A stretch of DNA of 64,000 bases, taken from assembly GCF_965224175.1 (NCBI RefSeq), contig NZ_OZ245041.1:1860001-1924000 (forward strand). The letters run 5' to 3'. The stretch comes from Kordia sp965224175. Lineage in GTDB: Bacteria; Bacteroidota; Bacteroidia; Flavobacteriales; Flavobacteriaceae. The notes below the pieces were generated by a model. That model made no database searches. It was given only the letters and a program-made list of their open reading frames with translations, and was not told the origin of the DNA. Shown here piece after piece: positions 1-8,419 of the stretch; positions within the stretch are counted from its first letter, which is position 1, and the number at the start of each line of letters is the position of its first letter. Both the position numbers and the translations under genes were made by a program.

Positions 1-50
1 CAGTATAAATCAAGTATTTATACGCTAGTATATATCTATTCTTTTTATGA

Positions 51-68
51 AATTTGAATTATCAAATT
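51..68. promoter_or_regulatory. Inverted repeat in leader of first gene
   Basis: AATTTGA, a four-base spacer ATTA, then TCAAATT form a perfect 7-bp inverted repeat 35 nt upstream of the first start codon. It could be an operator or just AT-rich chance. The rest of positions 1-102 shows no other gene. Confidence 0.25.
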
Positions 69-102
69 ACACCTTAACACCAACCATATTAATAACAAAA
101 CA

Positions 103-1590
103 ATGAAGACTTTATTCAAAACCATTGCACTGCTTTGTGTAACTATTCTATTTCTAACTTCTTGTGAAGAAAAAAAGAAAGACAAACAAAATGAAGATAC
201 TGAAACTTCTTCTTCTAATGCAAATGCTCAAACAACCTACGATTTAGCTGAAGTCAACACAAAACCAACTCCTTGCGAATGTGATTCTAGTTGGTTTCCT
301 CACGCTAATACACAAGCACCAGCAGAAGGCGCAGATAGTCCTTTTGCTGCTAGTGAAACAACAAACTGTATTTTTCACCAATGGTCATGGCAAAAATTCT
401 TGTGGCTCACTGTACCTGCAAGCGCAAGTGACACAACTCCTCTATTTTTAAGAGATAGCAGTATCAACCAAGTTGATCCTTTTATGAACCCAGTAACGGT
501 TCCATCTGGGACAAAAGTTGTACTATCGGCTTCGGAAGAAGGACAAGCTGGATCTGGCGGAATTTTAAAATCAAATCCAAACTTTAACACGAATGGTAAG
601 GAAGGAACCGTGTACTATGCCATTTTTATGAATTCTACTATGTACGATTCTGCTAAAAAATATGCTGCTGAATTGGTTAGTCAAAAATTAGATTCAGCAA
701 ATTCAAAAACATTTCCTGTAGGATCACTTGAATTGAAAACATCTTGGATTTCTACAGATGTGATTCCTGAAGAAGACCTTCCAAATTACTACACAACTAA
801 TGCGAGCTTGGACGGAACTACTACAGAAGTTGCCATGTTAGGAATGCATGTTGTAGGAGTTGTAGAAAATCATCCAGAATTTATTTGGGCAACCTTTGAA
901 CACAATAATCTTGCTCCTGCTTTCGATTGGAGCAAAGGAACTGCTAGCGCTGATTCACAAATGCTATTATTCAAAGAAGGTAGTGTCTCTAATATTGATG
1001 GAATATATTGGGACTCCAAAACTGGAGCGCCGACAGCTGCAAGTGAAGCATATACACTTTTTGAATATGGAGTCCCAAGAGTGAAAGGCGCACCAACTAA
1101 AAACTTTATGAAAACAAGTCAGTCGGAGCCAAAAAATTTCAATAACATTAAAGAGATTAATACATGTGTTGCTGGAAAATTAGACGACGTATGGAATAAT
1201 TATGCTTATGATGGTTCGATTTGGATTAATACAGATGGTTTAACTCCTGAAGAACAAGTTGCTTTACTTAAAGAAGAAGGTTTTGGTTTAGGAAGTGCAA
1301 CGCCAGGATCGGTAGCAAGAGGTTCTTTGAACTCTGCCAATATTTCTATGGAAACGTATACACAAACATTTAATACAAGCTTATCAAGTATTGATGCAAG
1401 TAACTTGGCAAATTGCTTATCCTGCCACAATGCAAAGAGTTTCAGTGGAAGTCAGCCAACATCACCTTTATATCTAAGTCACGTATTTAATGGCTATCTA
1501 GAACATCAAAAAGGAACATCTAAAGACGAGATTAATCAAATGAAAATGCAAGATTTTCAAAACACTTTCCTTAAAGAAGAAAAGAAGTAG
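103..1590 (+). CDS. Lipoprotein with a single c-type heme motif
   Basis: The 495-residue protein starts with a lipoprotein signal (hydrophobic stretch, then TSC near residue 21), so it should be exported and lipid-anchored in the cell envelope. A Ser/Asn/Lys-rich linker follows. The middle resembles a family I know only as hypothetical, with a motif reading ENHPEFIWATFEHNN. Near the C-terminus C438-L-S-C441-H442 is a classical CxxCH heme-c attachment site, so a mono-heme electron-transfer or oxidoreductase role is inferred. No maturation or partner genes are nearby. It stands alone, and the hairpin at about 1666 may end its transcript. Confidence 0.7.
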   Translation: MKTLFKTIALLCVTILFLTSCEEKKKDKQNEDTETSSSNANAQTTYDLAEVNTKPTPCECDSSWFPHANTQAPAEGADSPFAASETTNCIFHQWSWQKFLWLTVPASASDTTPLFLRDSSINQVDPFMNPVTVPSGTKVVLSASEEGQAGSGGILKSNPNFNTNGKEGTVYYAIFMNSTMYDSAKKYAAELVSQKLDSANSKTFPVGSLELKTSWISTDVIPEEDLPNYYTTNASLDGTTTEVAMLGMHVVGVVENHPEFIWATFEHNNLAPAFDWSKGTASADSQMLLFKEGSVSNIDGIYWDSKTGAPTAASEAYTLFEYGVPRVKGAPTKNFMKTSQSEPKNFNNIKEINTCVAGKLDDVWNNYAYDGSIWINTDGLTPEEQVALLKEEGFGLGSATPGSVARGSLNSANISMETYTQTFNTSLSSIDASNLANCLSCHNAKSFSGSQPTSPLYLSHVFNGYLEHQKGTSKDEINQMKMQDFQNTFLKEEKK

Positions 1591-1665
1591 CTGACTAAAC
1601 AATTAAAAATATTTCGACGCAAGTGTTGGAGCATTTAAATCTCGATTAACGAGCAAAATACCTAC

Positions 1666-1753
1666 AAATAAAAAGAGAATCCTCAGGGCAAAGGATTCTC
1701 TTTTTATTTTTAATACAATTTATCAGATTGTTAAATACCGTAATACTAAATAT
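1666..1753 (-). ncRNA. Putative small RNA, copy 1
   Basis: Read on the minus strand, a TATATTTAC box (1768-1760), with CGACTTTG 24 nt further upstream, would start a transcript near 1752. The RNA would be about 88 nt. It has a small internal hairpin (ACAAT...ATTGT) and ends in a perfect 18-bp stem (1692-1709 pairs with 1666-1683) with loop UUGCCCUG and a T-rich descending arm, which is an intrinsic terminator. Promoter spacing and RNA ends are inferred; no family is recognised with certainty. Confidence 0.5.
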
Positions 1754-1891
1754 TATGATGTAAATATAGTCGTATAAAGTACTCTTTATTTACAAAGTCG
1801 ATCAATTATGAGGATAATATAGACGAATGGTCAATTTTATGCGATAACAGTATCATATTTATCTAAAATATATGATTTCAAAAATGTCTAT

Positions 1892-1980
1892 AAATAAAAA
1901 AAGAATCCTCAGGGCAAAGGATTCTTTCTTTATTTTTTAAAACAATTTATCAGATTGTTAACACTTCAATACTAAATATT
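1892..1980 (-). ncRNA. Putative small RNA, copy 2
   Basis: Second copy of the same unit. The minus-strand -7 box TATATTTG (1995-1988) matches the Bacteroidetes consensus exactly, and TTTG lies 24 nt upstream (2023-2020). The predicted RNA ends in an 18-bp stem with one mismatch (1892-1909 with 1918-1935), again with a UUGCCCUG loop. The best supported of the three because the -7 box is canonical. Confidence 0.55.
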
Positions 1981-2120
1981 AATAGTGCAAATATAGCTTA
2001 GTATTTATTTCATGTGTTACAAAGTCGATGAAAATACAATTATATATAGATAAGTGGTCAAAATAGATCGGTGAACTAATAAATCGTATTGAGAACTAAT
2101 TTATTTTTGAAATTATCGTA

Positions 2121-2204
2121 AACAAAAAAAGAACTTTCGGGGCACGAAAAGTTCTTGTTTTCTTTTACAATTTACCAGATTGTAATTATCGTAATACTAA
2201 ATAT
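2121..2204 (-). ncRNA. Putative small RNA, copy 3 (diverged)
   Basis: Third copy. The -7 box TATATTTAC (2219-2211) and CGACTTTT 24 nt upstream are conserved. The terminator stem has changed on both arms (AGAACTTT pairing with AAAAGTTCT) while the loop keeps GUGCCCC. Compensatory stem change with a conserved C-rich loop argues for a functional RNA rather than a decaying repeat. Confidence 0.5.
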
Positions 2205-2380
2205 TCTGGTGTAAATATACTTCTTGAAATATAGAGAATTCCTAAAAGTCGTTCAGTCATAGCTACAGTATAGACGAATGACGTTATTTTGACGACAAAC
2301 GCTTTGCTTTTTTTCTTTTCAACCAGTAAATCAAATAGTTATACTTTTCAGAATACACAAAACTAAATGCTATCAAAAAC

Positions 2381-2408
2381 GAAAGGAGTGTTCCCCAACA
2401 CTCCTTTC
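2381..2408. terminator. 12-bp hairpin with CCCC loop
   Basis: GAAAGGAGTGTT and AACACTCCTTTC pair perfectly around a CCCC loop. On the minus strand the stem is followed by GTTTTTG, so it could end another minus-strand RNA. I found no clear promoter for it. Confidence 0.45.
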
Positions 2409-2545
2409 TCTTGTAGAATAATAAACCTCAATAAAAATACTCATTGAAACTTGCTCTAAAGTAGTAAATGTTGTGTGATAAGTCCTAAAATATTGTATAA
2501 GCGTTAAAAATAGTTAACAAGCGTTTGTTTTAAAGTATAAAACAA

Positions 2546-2573
2546 AAAAGGAGTGTCCCCCAACACTCCTTTT
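2546..2573 (-). terminator. 11-bp hairpin, paralogue of the one at 2381
   Basis: AAAAGGAGTGT pairs with ACACTCCTTTT around a CCCCCA loop. On the minus strand it is followed by a T-rich run (TTTTTTGTTTT), typical of an intrinsic terminator. It shares GGAGTG and the C-rich loop with the hairpin at 2381-2408, so the two look like relatives. Confidence 0.5.
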
Positions 2574-2698
2574 GCATAAGAAATATATTCTTCTATTAGC
2601 GGACTTAAAATTTTAAGCATGTCAATTTAGTGAAGAATAAATAACCTAAAAAACCTACAGTAAACATAGGCAAAGTGTAGGTAGGATAAAAGGATTAG

Positions 2699-2724
2699 TA
2701 CACGTAATTTATAAATTACGTGTA
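2699..2724. promoter_or_regulatory. 26-bp perfect palindrome
   Basis: The half TACACGTAATTTA is followed directly by its exact reverse complement with no spacer. It lies in the gene-free stretch before the minus-strand gene at 2904. A binding site for a dimeric regulator or a hairpin without a loop is possible; its target is unknown. Confidence 0.4.
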
Positions 2725-2863
2725 AACAAAGCCTGTATTAACATATTGATTCACAATAAACAAACATGCTTTTTTTTAACATTTTCAGTATTCATATAAA
2801 AACTATTTGTTCGATTACTTTTTTAGATATAATAGTGTCTACATATAACTTTTGGGCATAAAA

Positions 2864-2887
2864 AAAGACGAACAATTGTTCGTCTTT
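2864..2887 (-). terminator. Terminator of the zinc-ribbon/TerB-like gene
   Basis: AAAGACGAACAA pairs with TTGTTCGTCTTT. On the minus strand it is followed by a T run and sits 17 nt after the stop of the gene at 2904. Confidence 0.75.
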
Positions 2888-2903
2888 CTTGTATATTTTT
2901 TAA

Positions 2904-3590
2904 TTAAAGAGGCTTTACTTCTTCAATTTCATCTGATGCTACAGTTTTTGTTTGAAGCTTATCAATTAATGTTTTGTACATATCTTTTGGAAGTCCGCAT
3001 GCGATGAGGTAATCTTTCATTAAAGCTTCTTCTGCTTTATCAATAATTCCATCTGCTAATAACACAACGCCTGCTTGTGCCAATATATTCATAATTGCTT
3101 CCGCAGATAGTTCATTTCTGGCTTCATTTAATAAGTTAAACACAAAGTTATCTTTATTTAAATCGCGCTTTACTTGTTCCATTATTTGAATCAACTCTGG
3201 TTTGATATCATCAAATTGTTCTATTGCATCCATAATTTCACGTTCTTCTTCTGCTGCAAAATCTCCATCAATTACCGACATATGCGTCATAGAAGCAATA
3301 AGCGCTTTTGCATAGGTATAACGTGCTTGGTGTTGTGCATTATCACGAACAGCTTGTGACTGACCTAAAAGATCTTTTATCTTTTCATTATAAGCACTTT
3401 TACAGTTATTGCATTCGTAAAAACGATCTACAACATCTAGAGGAATCACGGGAATAAAGAATAATGTAAACCATCTTCTGTATAACTTATTAACTAATGT
3501 ACCATTATCACAGTTTGGACAACTATTGGTTAATACTGGACTTTCACTAACAGTGTGTTTTATTCCTCTGGTTCCGAAAATTATAAACAT
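2904..3590 (-). CDS. Zinc-ribbon protein with TerB-like helical domain
   Basis: The 228-residue protein has a short zinc ribbon with C24-P-N-C27 and C60-N-N-C63. Between the pairs is a hydrophobic stretch (WFTLFFIPVIPLD) that may sit at the membrane. From about residue 90 to 220 it is helical and acidic, with a SVIDGDFAAEEE segment that resembles TerB/tellurite-resistance metal-binding domains. The family is known mostly as hypothetical, and no ter operon surrounds it. It has its own terminator. Confidence 0.65.
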   Translation of the reverse strand: MFIIFGTRGIKHTVSESPVLTNSCPNCDNGTLVNKLYRRWFTLFFIPVIPLDVVDRFYECNNCKSAYNEKIKDLLGQSQAVRDNAQHQARYTYAKALIASMTHMSVIDGDFAAEEEREIMDAIEQFDDIKPELIQIMEQVKRDLNKDNFVFNLLNEARNELSAEAIMNILAQAGVVLLADGIIDKAEEALMKDYLIACGLPKDMYKTLIDKLQTKTVASDEIEEVKPL

Positions 3591-3642
3591 ATGGTTTCTT
3601 TTTTCGTAAATATAAGATAAAAAATAGTTAACAACCAGACGC

Positions 3643-5346
3643 TTATAAAAGTTCGCTTTCCTCCAAACTATTTTTTATAGTGTTGCGAACAATGCGATAC
3701 GCTTTTCGCTGCCCTAATAATTGAAAGGCAAACGTATAGAAGCTACTTTTGGTAACACTTTTTACTATTTTTCGAATACGTTTCTGAATTGGTTTCTTGT
3801 AAGTAGTTTCAAAAGTTTTCATGTTGAACTTTGGAAATGCTGGATAAGGCAAATTTGCATCTTCACCATAAGTTACTGTATCAAATTTCTTCTCAATAAC
3901 ATTTAATACACGCATATCTGGAATGATTGGAAAAAACTTCGGAACTTTATTTTTGTCATCTTTATCACTGAATGAAAAGCGTTTTTTAGTATTTGTCGTT
4001 ACTGGCGCACCAAATCGTTTTTCTATGTTATGATTCTCTACAGCAAAATAATAACGTAAAAAGGATTGGCAATTTTTTCTCCCTAAATGAAAATCATGTT
4101 TGCGAAACGATTCATCCAAAAAACCTCCAAAACCACTTAAAGGCGCGGAAGCTAAATCTTGTTTTGAACGAACTTGACCGTTCTCAGATTGTTGCTTACG
4201 TTTAGGTTCTACTAGAAATTTTGTTCGATTGCTTAATGACAAGGCTTCTAAAATTCCATCTTGATTGAACATTACTTGATTTCTCAAGGCTTTAAACATT
4301 CCTTTTGCTATGGAAATGATATCTCGCTTACTATCATATGCATCGCTTTCATGATCTTGATTTGGAAAAGGATCGACCATAATAATTGCATAATTATCTT
4401 CATCTTTTATGGTTTTGTTTTTTTCAAGAAGCACTTTCATACAAATTCCAAAAGGTTCGTTATTAATCAATCCGCCATCAACAGAATTAAACGTATACGA
4501 TTCTTTTTGATGCTCTACACGAATTCCTTTACTCTTATCAAATAAGTATTTTGGATATCGCTCTATATATTCCTTAGCTATTGTAATTTCTCTTGACTTT
4601 AATCCTATAGGAAATGCTGAAGTACTTAAAGTTGCATCTTTTAAGTAGTTTACATGCGTTTCATCTTTTAAATCTAACACATAATATAAAGAGCTTTCGT
4701 CTTTAGGAACACCTGATTTAATGTCTTGATTTGCGATTTTATATCTAAAAAAACCACCGTGATTTGTAATGATACTATCACTATCTTTAAAATCAATTTT
4801 AAAATTCAATCCGCGTAAATTCGTAGTAGTCAGTACCAAATCTAAACTCTTTGAAACATAATTAGGAAATGCTACCTGATCATTTGTTTTTAGCGCATGA
4901 TCTGCAATAGCTTCAATTGGTGCTACATTTAATAACGATTCTGGATATGCGTCATCTTTTAAATCATCAGTATTTAATAACTTCATTAAAGATGTTTCCT
5001 TTTCAGTATCTGCCATCTTTACCCAAGATTGATAAAATAAATTATGATCTCCATTAGGATTGTCTTTATTTACAAACTGATGTTCTTTAGTAAGTAAACT
5101 TAATAATGTCAACGTTCCTGTAATACCTCCTGCCGATGCTCCGCTTAATACTTCTAATTCAACATCATGCATCGGAATAGAATCATCATAGTCAGGATGG
5201 TTTTCTCCTAAAATTAAATTGCGTTCTTTGGCTTTCTCCCATAAGTGCAATGATTCTAACAGATAATCAATTACACCAGCAGTGTATGCTCCAGCGGAAA
5301 CAGCGCCAGCCATAGTGATACATATTTTAAACTTTTTTGTAGGCAT
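3643..5346 (-). CDS. Patatin-like phospholipase
   Basis: The 567-residue protein has the three hallmarks of the patatin lipase fold: a Gly-rich oxyanion loop (GAVSAGAYTAG, residues 14-24), the nucleophile motif G69-A-S71-A-G73, and the catalytic Asp of DGG (near residue 290, followed by LINNEP). The Ser-Asp dyad should hydrolyse acyl esters of membrane lipids. There is no signal peptide. It is longer than minimal patatins, with a basic C-terminal 250 residues of unknown role. It is monocistronic and divergent from the next gene, so its promoter lies in the 157 bp upstream. Confidence 0.85.
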   Translation of the reverse strand: MPTKKFKICITMAGAVSAGAYTAGVIDYLLESLHLWEKAKERNLILGENHPDYDDSIPMHDVELEVLSGASAGGITGTLTLLSLLTKEHQFVNKDNPNGDHNLFYQSWVKMADTEKETSLMKLLNTDDLKDDAYPESLLNVAPIEAIADHALKTNDQVAFPNYVSKSLDLVLTTTNLRGLNFKIDFKDSDSIITNHGGFFRYKIANQDIKSGVPKDESSLYYVLDLKDETHVNYLKDATLSTSAFPIGLKSREITIAKEYIERYPKYLFDKSKGIRVEHQKESYTFNSVDGGLINNEPFGICMKVLLEKNKTIKDEDNYAIIMVDPFPNQDHESDAYDSKRDIISIAKGMFKALRNQVMFNQDGILEALSLSNRTKFLVEPKRKQQSENGQVRSKQDLASAPLSGFGGFLDESFRKHDFHLGRKNCQSFLRYYFAVENHNIEKRFGAPVTTNTKKRFSFSDKDDKNKVPKFFPIIPDMRVLNVIEKKFDTVTYGEDANLPYPAFPKFNMKTFETTYKKPIQKRIRKIVKSVTKSSFYTFAFQLLGQRKAYRIVRNTIKNSLEESELL

Positions 5347-5476
5347 AGTTCATTATAATTTCGTGATAAATATAGTGTTTTGGAACTCCGTTTTTTGATA
5401 TTGTCATATCAATCTTAGTAAAACTTTTAACAAATAAATAGAATATTTATACAACATTTACAATCATAATGTTTCC

Positions 5477-5484
5477 TATATTTG
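5477..5484 (+). promoter_or_regulatory. -7 promoter box for the MBL/rhodanese gene
   Basis: TATATTTG matches the Bacteroidetes -7 consensus TAnnTTTG and lies 19 nt before the start codon. I see no clear -33 TTG at the expected distance. Confidence 0.45.
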
Positions 5485-5503
5485 TAGTTGCAAAATTTTA
5501 AGG

Positions 5504-6910
5504 ATGAAGATTGAACAAATATATACAGGTTGTTTAGCACAAGGTGCATATTACATAGAGTCTAATGGAGAAGCTGCAATAATTGATCCATTACGAGAGA
5601 CGCAAGCATATATTGACAAAGCAAAAGCTAACAACGTAGAAATTAAGTATGTTTTTGAAACACATTTTCATGCAGATTTTGTTTCTGGTCATTTAGATTT
5701 AGCAAAAGCAACTGGCGCTACCATTGTTTTTGGACCAAATGCTACGACAGATTATGAAATGTATAGTGCTAAAGATAATGAAGAGTTCTCTATAGGAAAT
5801 CTTACGATAAAAGTATTACATACACCTGGACATACACTAGAGTCTACTACGTATTTGTTGATTGACGAAAACGGTAAGGAACATGCTATTTTTTCTGGAG
5901 ACACTTTGTTTTTAGGAGATGTCGGCAGACCAGATTTAGCTATTAAATCTGACTTAACTAAAGAAGATTTGGCAGGTATGTTATATGATTCACTTCGTAC
6001 AAAAATTATGCCTTTGCCAGATGATATTATAGTATATCCTGCGCACGGAGCTGGTTCTGCATGTGGAAAAAATTTAAGCAAAGAAACTGTTGGAATTTTA
6101 GGTGAACAGAAGCAAACGAATTATGCTTTACGTGCCAACATGACCAAAGAAGAATTTGTTGAAGAAGTTTTAGACGGAATTGCACCACCTCCACAATATT
6201 TTGCAAAAAATGCCATGCTTAACAAAGCTGGTTATACTGCTTTTGAAAAAGTATTAGAAAAAGGAAATGTTCCTTTACATCCAGATACGTTTGAAACAAT
6301 CGCTAATGAAGAAAATGCTTTGGTTTTAGATGTTCGTAATCGAAAAGATTTCTTAACAGAACATATCCCAAATAGTATATTCATTGGACTTGATGGAGGA
6401 TTTGCGCCATGGGTTGGTGCTTTGATTAAAGATTTGCAACAACCTATTGTTTTAATTGCTCCTGAAGAAAAATCGGCAGAAGCCATAACACGTCTTTCTC
6501 GTGTCGGTTATGATAATACATTAGGATATCTTGAAGGCGGAATTAACGCTTGGAAAGCTTCTGGTAGAGATACTACTAGCATTGAATCGATTTCTGCAGA
6601 AGATTTTGAGACACGTTTAAAAAACAATGATTTAAATGTACTAGATGTTCGTAAAGACGGAGAATATCAAGCAAAACATATTGAAAACGTACAACACTTT
6701 GCTTTGGATTATATCAACGAAAATATGAACGAAATTGATACTACTACAGAATATCATATTCATTGCGCTGGCGGTTATCGTTCTGTAATTGCGGCTTCTA
6801 TTTTAAAAGCACGCGGTTTTCATAAAGTAATTGATGTTGCTGGTGGATTTGCAGCTATTAAACAAACAAATATTCCCTTAACGGAATTTGTCTGCCCTTC
6901 TACACTCTAA
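5504..6910 (+). CDS. MBL-fold persulfide dioxygenase-like protein with two rhodanese domains
   Basis: The N-terminal ~250 residues form a metallo-beta-lactamase-fold hydrolase of the ETHE1 type: THFHAD near residue 53 binds the metal and HTPGHT follows. Two rhodanese domains come next (roughly 262-352 and 365-460). The first lacks the catalytic cysteine (IAPEEKS at that place). The second keeps it (HCAGGYRS, near residue 421). The family oxidises glutathione or low-molecular-weight persulfides and moves sulfane sulfur. An AGG precedes the ATG closely. Monocistronic; a role in sulfide detoxification is inferred from the family. Confidence 0.85.
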   Translation: MKIEQIYTGCLAQGAYYIESNGEAAIIDPLRETQAYIDKAKANNVEIKYVFETHFHADFVSGHLDLAKATGATIVFGPNATTDYEMYSAKDNEEFSIGNLTIKVLHTPGHTLESTTYLLIDENGKEHAIFSGDTLFLGDVGRPDLAIKSDLTKEDLAGMLYDSLRTKIMPLPDDIIVYPAHGAGSACGKNLSKETVGILGEQKQTNYALRANMTKEEFVEEVLDGIAPPPQYFAKNAMLNKAGYTAFEKVLEKGNVPLHPDTFETIANEENALVLDVRNRKDFLTEHIPNSIFIGLDGGFAPWVGALIKDLQQPIVLIAPEEKSAEAITRLSRVGYDNTLGYLEGGINAWKASGRDTTSIESISAEDFETRLKNNDLNVLDVRKDGEYQAKHIENVQHFALDYINENMNEIDTTTEYHIHCAGGYRSVIAASILKARGFHKVIDVAGGFAAIKQTNIPLTEFVCPSTL

Positions 6911-6972
6911 TTTCAAAATACTTAAACTCTAGTGATACTATAGCAAAACATGGTATTTTTATAAAAAAATAG

Positions 6973-6986
6973 ACAGACTTGTCTGT
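6973..6986. promoter_or_regulatory. TetR operator 1
   Basis: ACAGACTTGTCTGT is a palindrome (ACAGAC, two bases, GTCTGT). It covers the TTG at 6980-6982 that serves as -33 element of the tetR promoter. The identical 14-mer recurs at 7599-7612 in front of the next gene. Confidence 0.75.
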
Positions 6987-7010
6987 TTTAAGAAAAATGT
7001 TATATATTTG
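6980..7010 (+). promoter_or_regulatory. tetR promoter
   Basis: TTG (6980-6982) and TATATTTG (7003-7010) are 20 nt apart, a good Bacteroidetes promoter. The operator overlaps the -33 element, as expected for autorepression. The predicted start of transcription falls almost on the GTG at 7015, so the mRNA may be nearly leaderless. Confidence 0.55.
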
Positions 7011-7014
7011 CACT

Positions 7015-7578
7015 GTGAAACATTCAGAGGTAAAAAATAAAATCATTGAAACTGCTTCATTCTTATTTTATAAGAACGGATATAACTCTACCGGAATAAA
7101 TGAAATTATTTCAGAAGCAGGAATAGCCAAAGCAACACTTTACAATCATTTTAAATCTAAAGAAGATATTTGTCTTGCTTATCTTCGATATAAGAATACT
7201 ACCTTTATTCAGGATATTAAAGCATTTACTTCTTCCAAAGTGAATGGAAAAACACAGATACTTGCCATTTTTGATTTTCTAGAATTATTTTTTCAAGATA
7301 AAGATTTTAATGGCTGTTGGTGTATTAAAACAGTTTCTGAAATTCCATTTGATAATGAAAAAATTAGAAGTGAAATACAAACTCAGAAGAACAATTTCAT
7401 TCAATTTATATCAACACTCATCACAAATAATATAGATACAATAGAAGCTGAACAAATTCAATCGATTTCTCGACAAATATATTTACTCTATGAAAGTGCT
7501 GTTGGCGAAAGTCATTTGCATCAACTAGATTGGCCAATTAAAGAAGCCAAAAAAATATGCACTCAAATTATAGCATAA
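7015..7578 (+). CDS. TetR/AcrR family repressor
   Basis: The N-terminal ~50 residues form a TetR helix-turn-helix (GINEIISEAGIAKATLYNHF, the family signature); the rest is an all-helical ligand domain. I chose GTG at 7015 because the -7 box ends at 7010. An ATG at 6997 and a TTG at 6979 are in frame but lie in or before the promoter. With GTG the protein has 187 residues, normal for the family. Identical palindromes in front of this gene and the next imply autoregulation and control of the SDR gene and perhaps the genes after it. The ligand is unknown. Confidence 0.85.
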   Translation: MKHSEVKNKIIETASFLFYKNGYNSTGINEIISEAGIAKATLYNHFKSKEDICLAYLRYKNTTFIQDIKAFTSSKVNGKTQILAIFDFLELFFQDKDFNGCWCIKTVSEIPFDNEKIRSEIQTQKNNFIQFISTLITNNIDTIEAEQIQSISRQIYLLYESAVGESHLHQLDWPIKEAKKICTQIIA

Positions 7579-7598
7579 AAAATTTTACACAATTAAAG

Positions 7599-7612
7599 AC
7601 AGACTTGTCTGT
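7599..7612. promoter_or_regulatory. TetR operator 2
   Basis: This is an exact second copy of ACAGACTTGTCTGT, 31 nt before the SDR start codon and 21 nt after the tetR stop. Confidence 0.75.
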
Positions 7613-7642
7613 TCATTTTTCAAATTAAATAAAAATAAACAA

Positions 7643-8404
7643 ATGAAAGAATTAGAAAAAAAAGTAGCCTTAGTAATAGGAGGTTCTAGTGGAATTGGAA
7701 GAGCAACTGCACAAAATTTATTAAACGAAGGTGTTGAAGTACATATAGTTGGAACTAACGCTACAAAACTAGAAGCTTTTAAGAATGATGCTTCTGAAAA
7801 TTTGCACACACACCAAGTAGATATTACAAACGCTACACAAGTAGAAGCATTAAACGAAAAAATTAACAGCTTAGATAATTTAGATTATTTGGTAAATGCG
7901 TCTGGTATTTTTGGACCAAAAGCATTTTTAGACCACACAGTAGCAGATTATGATTCGTATCAAGATTTGAATAGAGGTTTTTTCTTTATTACTCAAGCTG
8001 CCGCTAAAAAGATGAGTACTACACAAGGTGGCGCTATTGTAAATGTAGGTTCTATGTGGGCAAAACAAGCTGTAAAAGCAACGCCTTCTTCAGCATATTC
8101 AATGCAAAAAGCAGGCTTGCACTCATTGACACAACATTTAGCAATGGAATTGGCTGATCATAAGATTCGAGTGAATGCTGTTTCTCCAGCTGTTGTTGAA
8201 ACTCCTGTATACGAAAGTGTTTTTGGAGGAAAGCAAGAAGCTCATGATGCTTTACAAAATTTCCACGGATTTCATCCAATTGGACGCAACGGAAAAGCTC
8301 AAGATGTAGCAGATACAATTTCATATTTATTATCAGATAAAGCTTCTTGGGTTACGGGTGCTATTTGGGATACAGATGGTGGTGTAATGTCTGGAAGAAA
8401 CTAA
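7643..8404 (+). CDS. Short-chain dehydrogenase/reductase
   Basis: This is a classical 253-residue SDR. The Rossmann glycine motif (GGSSGIGRA) is near residue 12, with NASG, the catalytic Ser (NVGSMWA) and the YSMQK (YxxxK) pair following, and a C-terminal TGAIWDTDGG. It is an NAD(P)(H)-dependent oxidoreductase of small carbonyl or hydroxyl substrates. An exact TetR operator precedes it, so it is probably the main target of the repressor, induced by a compound the enzyme may act on. The substrate cannot be read from the sequence. Confidence 0.88.
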   Translation: MKELEKKVALVIGGSSGIGRATAQNLLNEGVEVHIVGTNATKLEAFKNDASENLHTHQVDITNATQVEALNEKINSLDNLDYLVNASGIFGPKAFLDHTVADYDSYQDLNRGFFFITQAAAKKMSTTQGGAIVNVGSMWAKQAVKATPSSAYSMQKAGLHSLTQHLAMELADHKIRVNAVSPAVVETPVYESVFGGKQEAHDALQNFHGFHPIGRNGKAQDVADTISYLLSDKASWVTGAIWDTDGGVMSGRN

Positions 8405-8419
8405 GAACTAAAGTTATAT

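Larger units (their letters stand above)
1666..2290. repeat. Three tandem ~228-bp imperfect repeats
   Basis: Three units begin at about 1666, 1892 and 2121. Each contains, in + strand order, a long hairpin with a GGGCA loop, an ACAATTTAtCAGATTGT-type segment, the motif TAATACTAAATATT, the motif GTGTAAATATA or GTGCAAATATA, and AAAGTCG 24 nt further on. An ATAGACGAATGGTC-like stretch follows in copies 1 and 3. There is no ORF in either direction. The pattern fits three copies of one minus-strand RNA gene with its own promoter and terminator. Confidence 0.8.
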
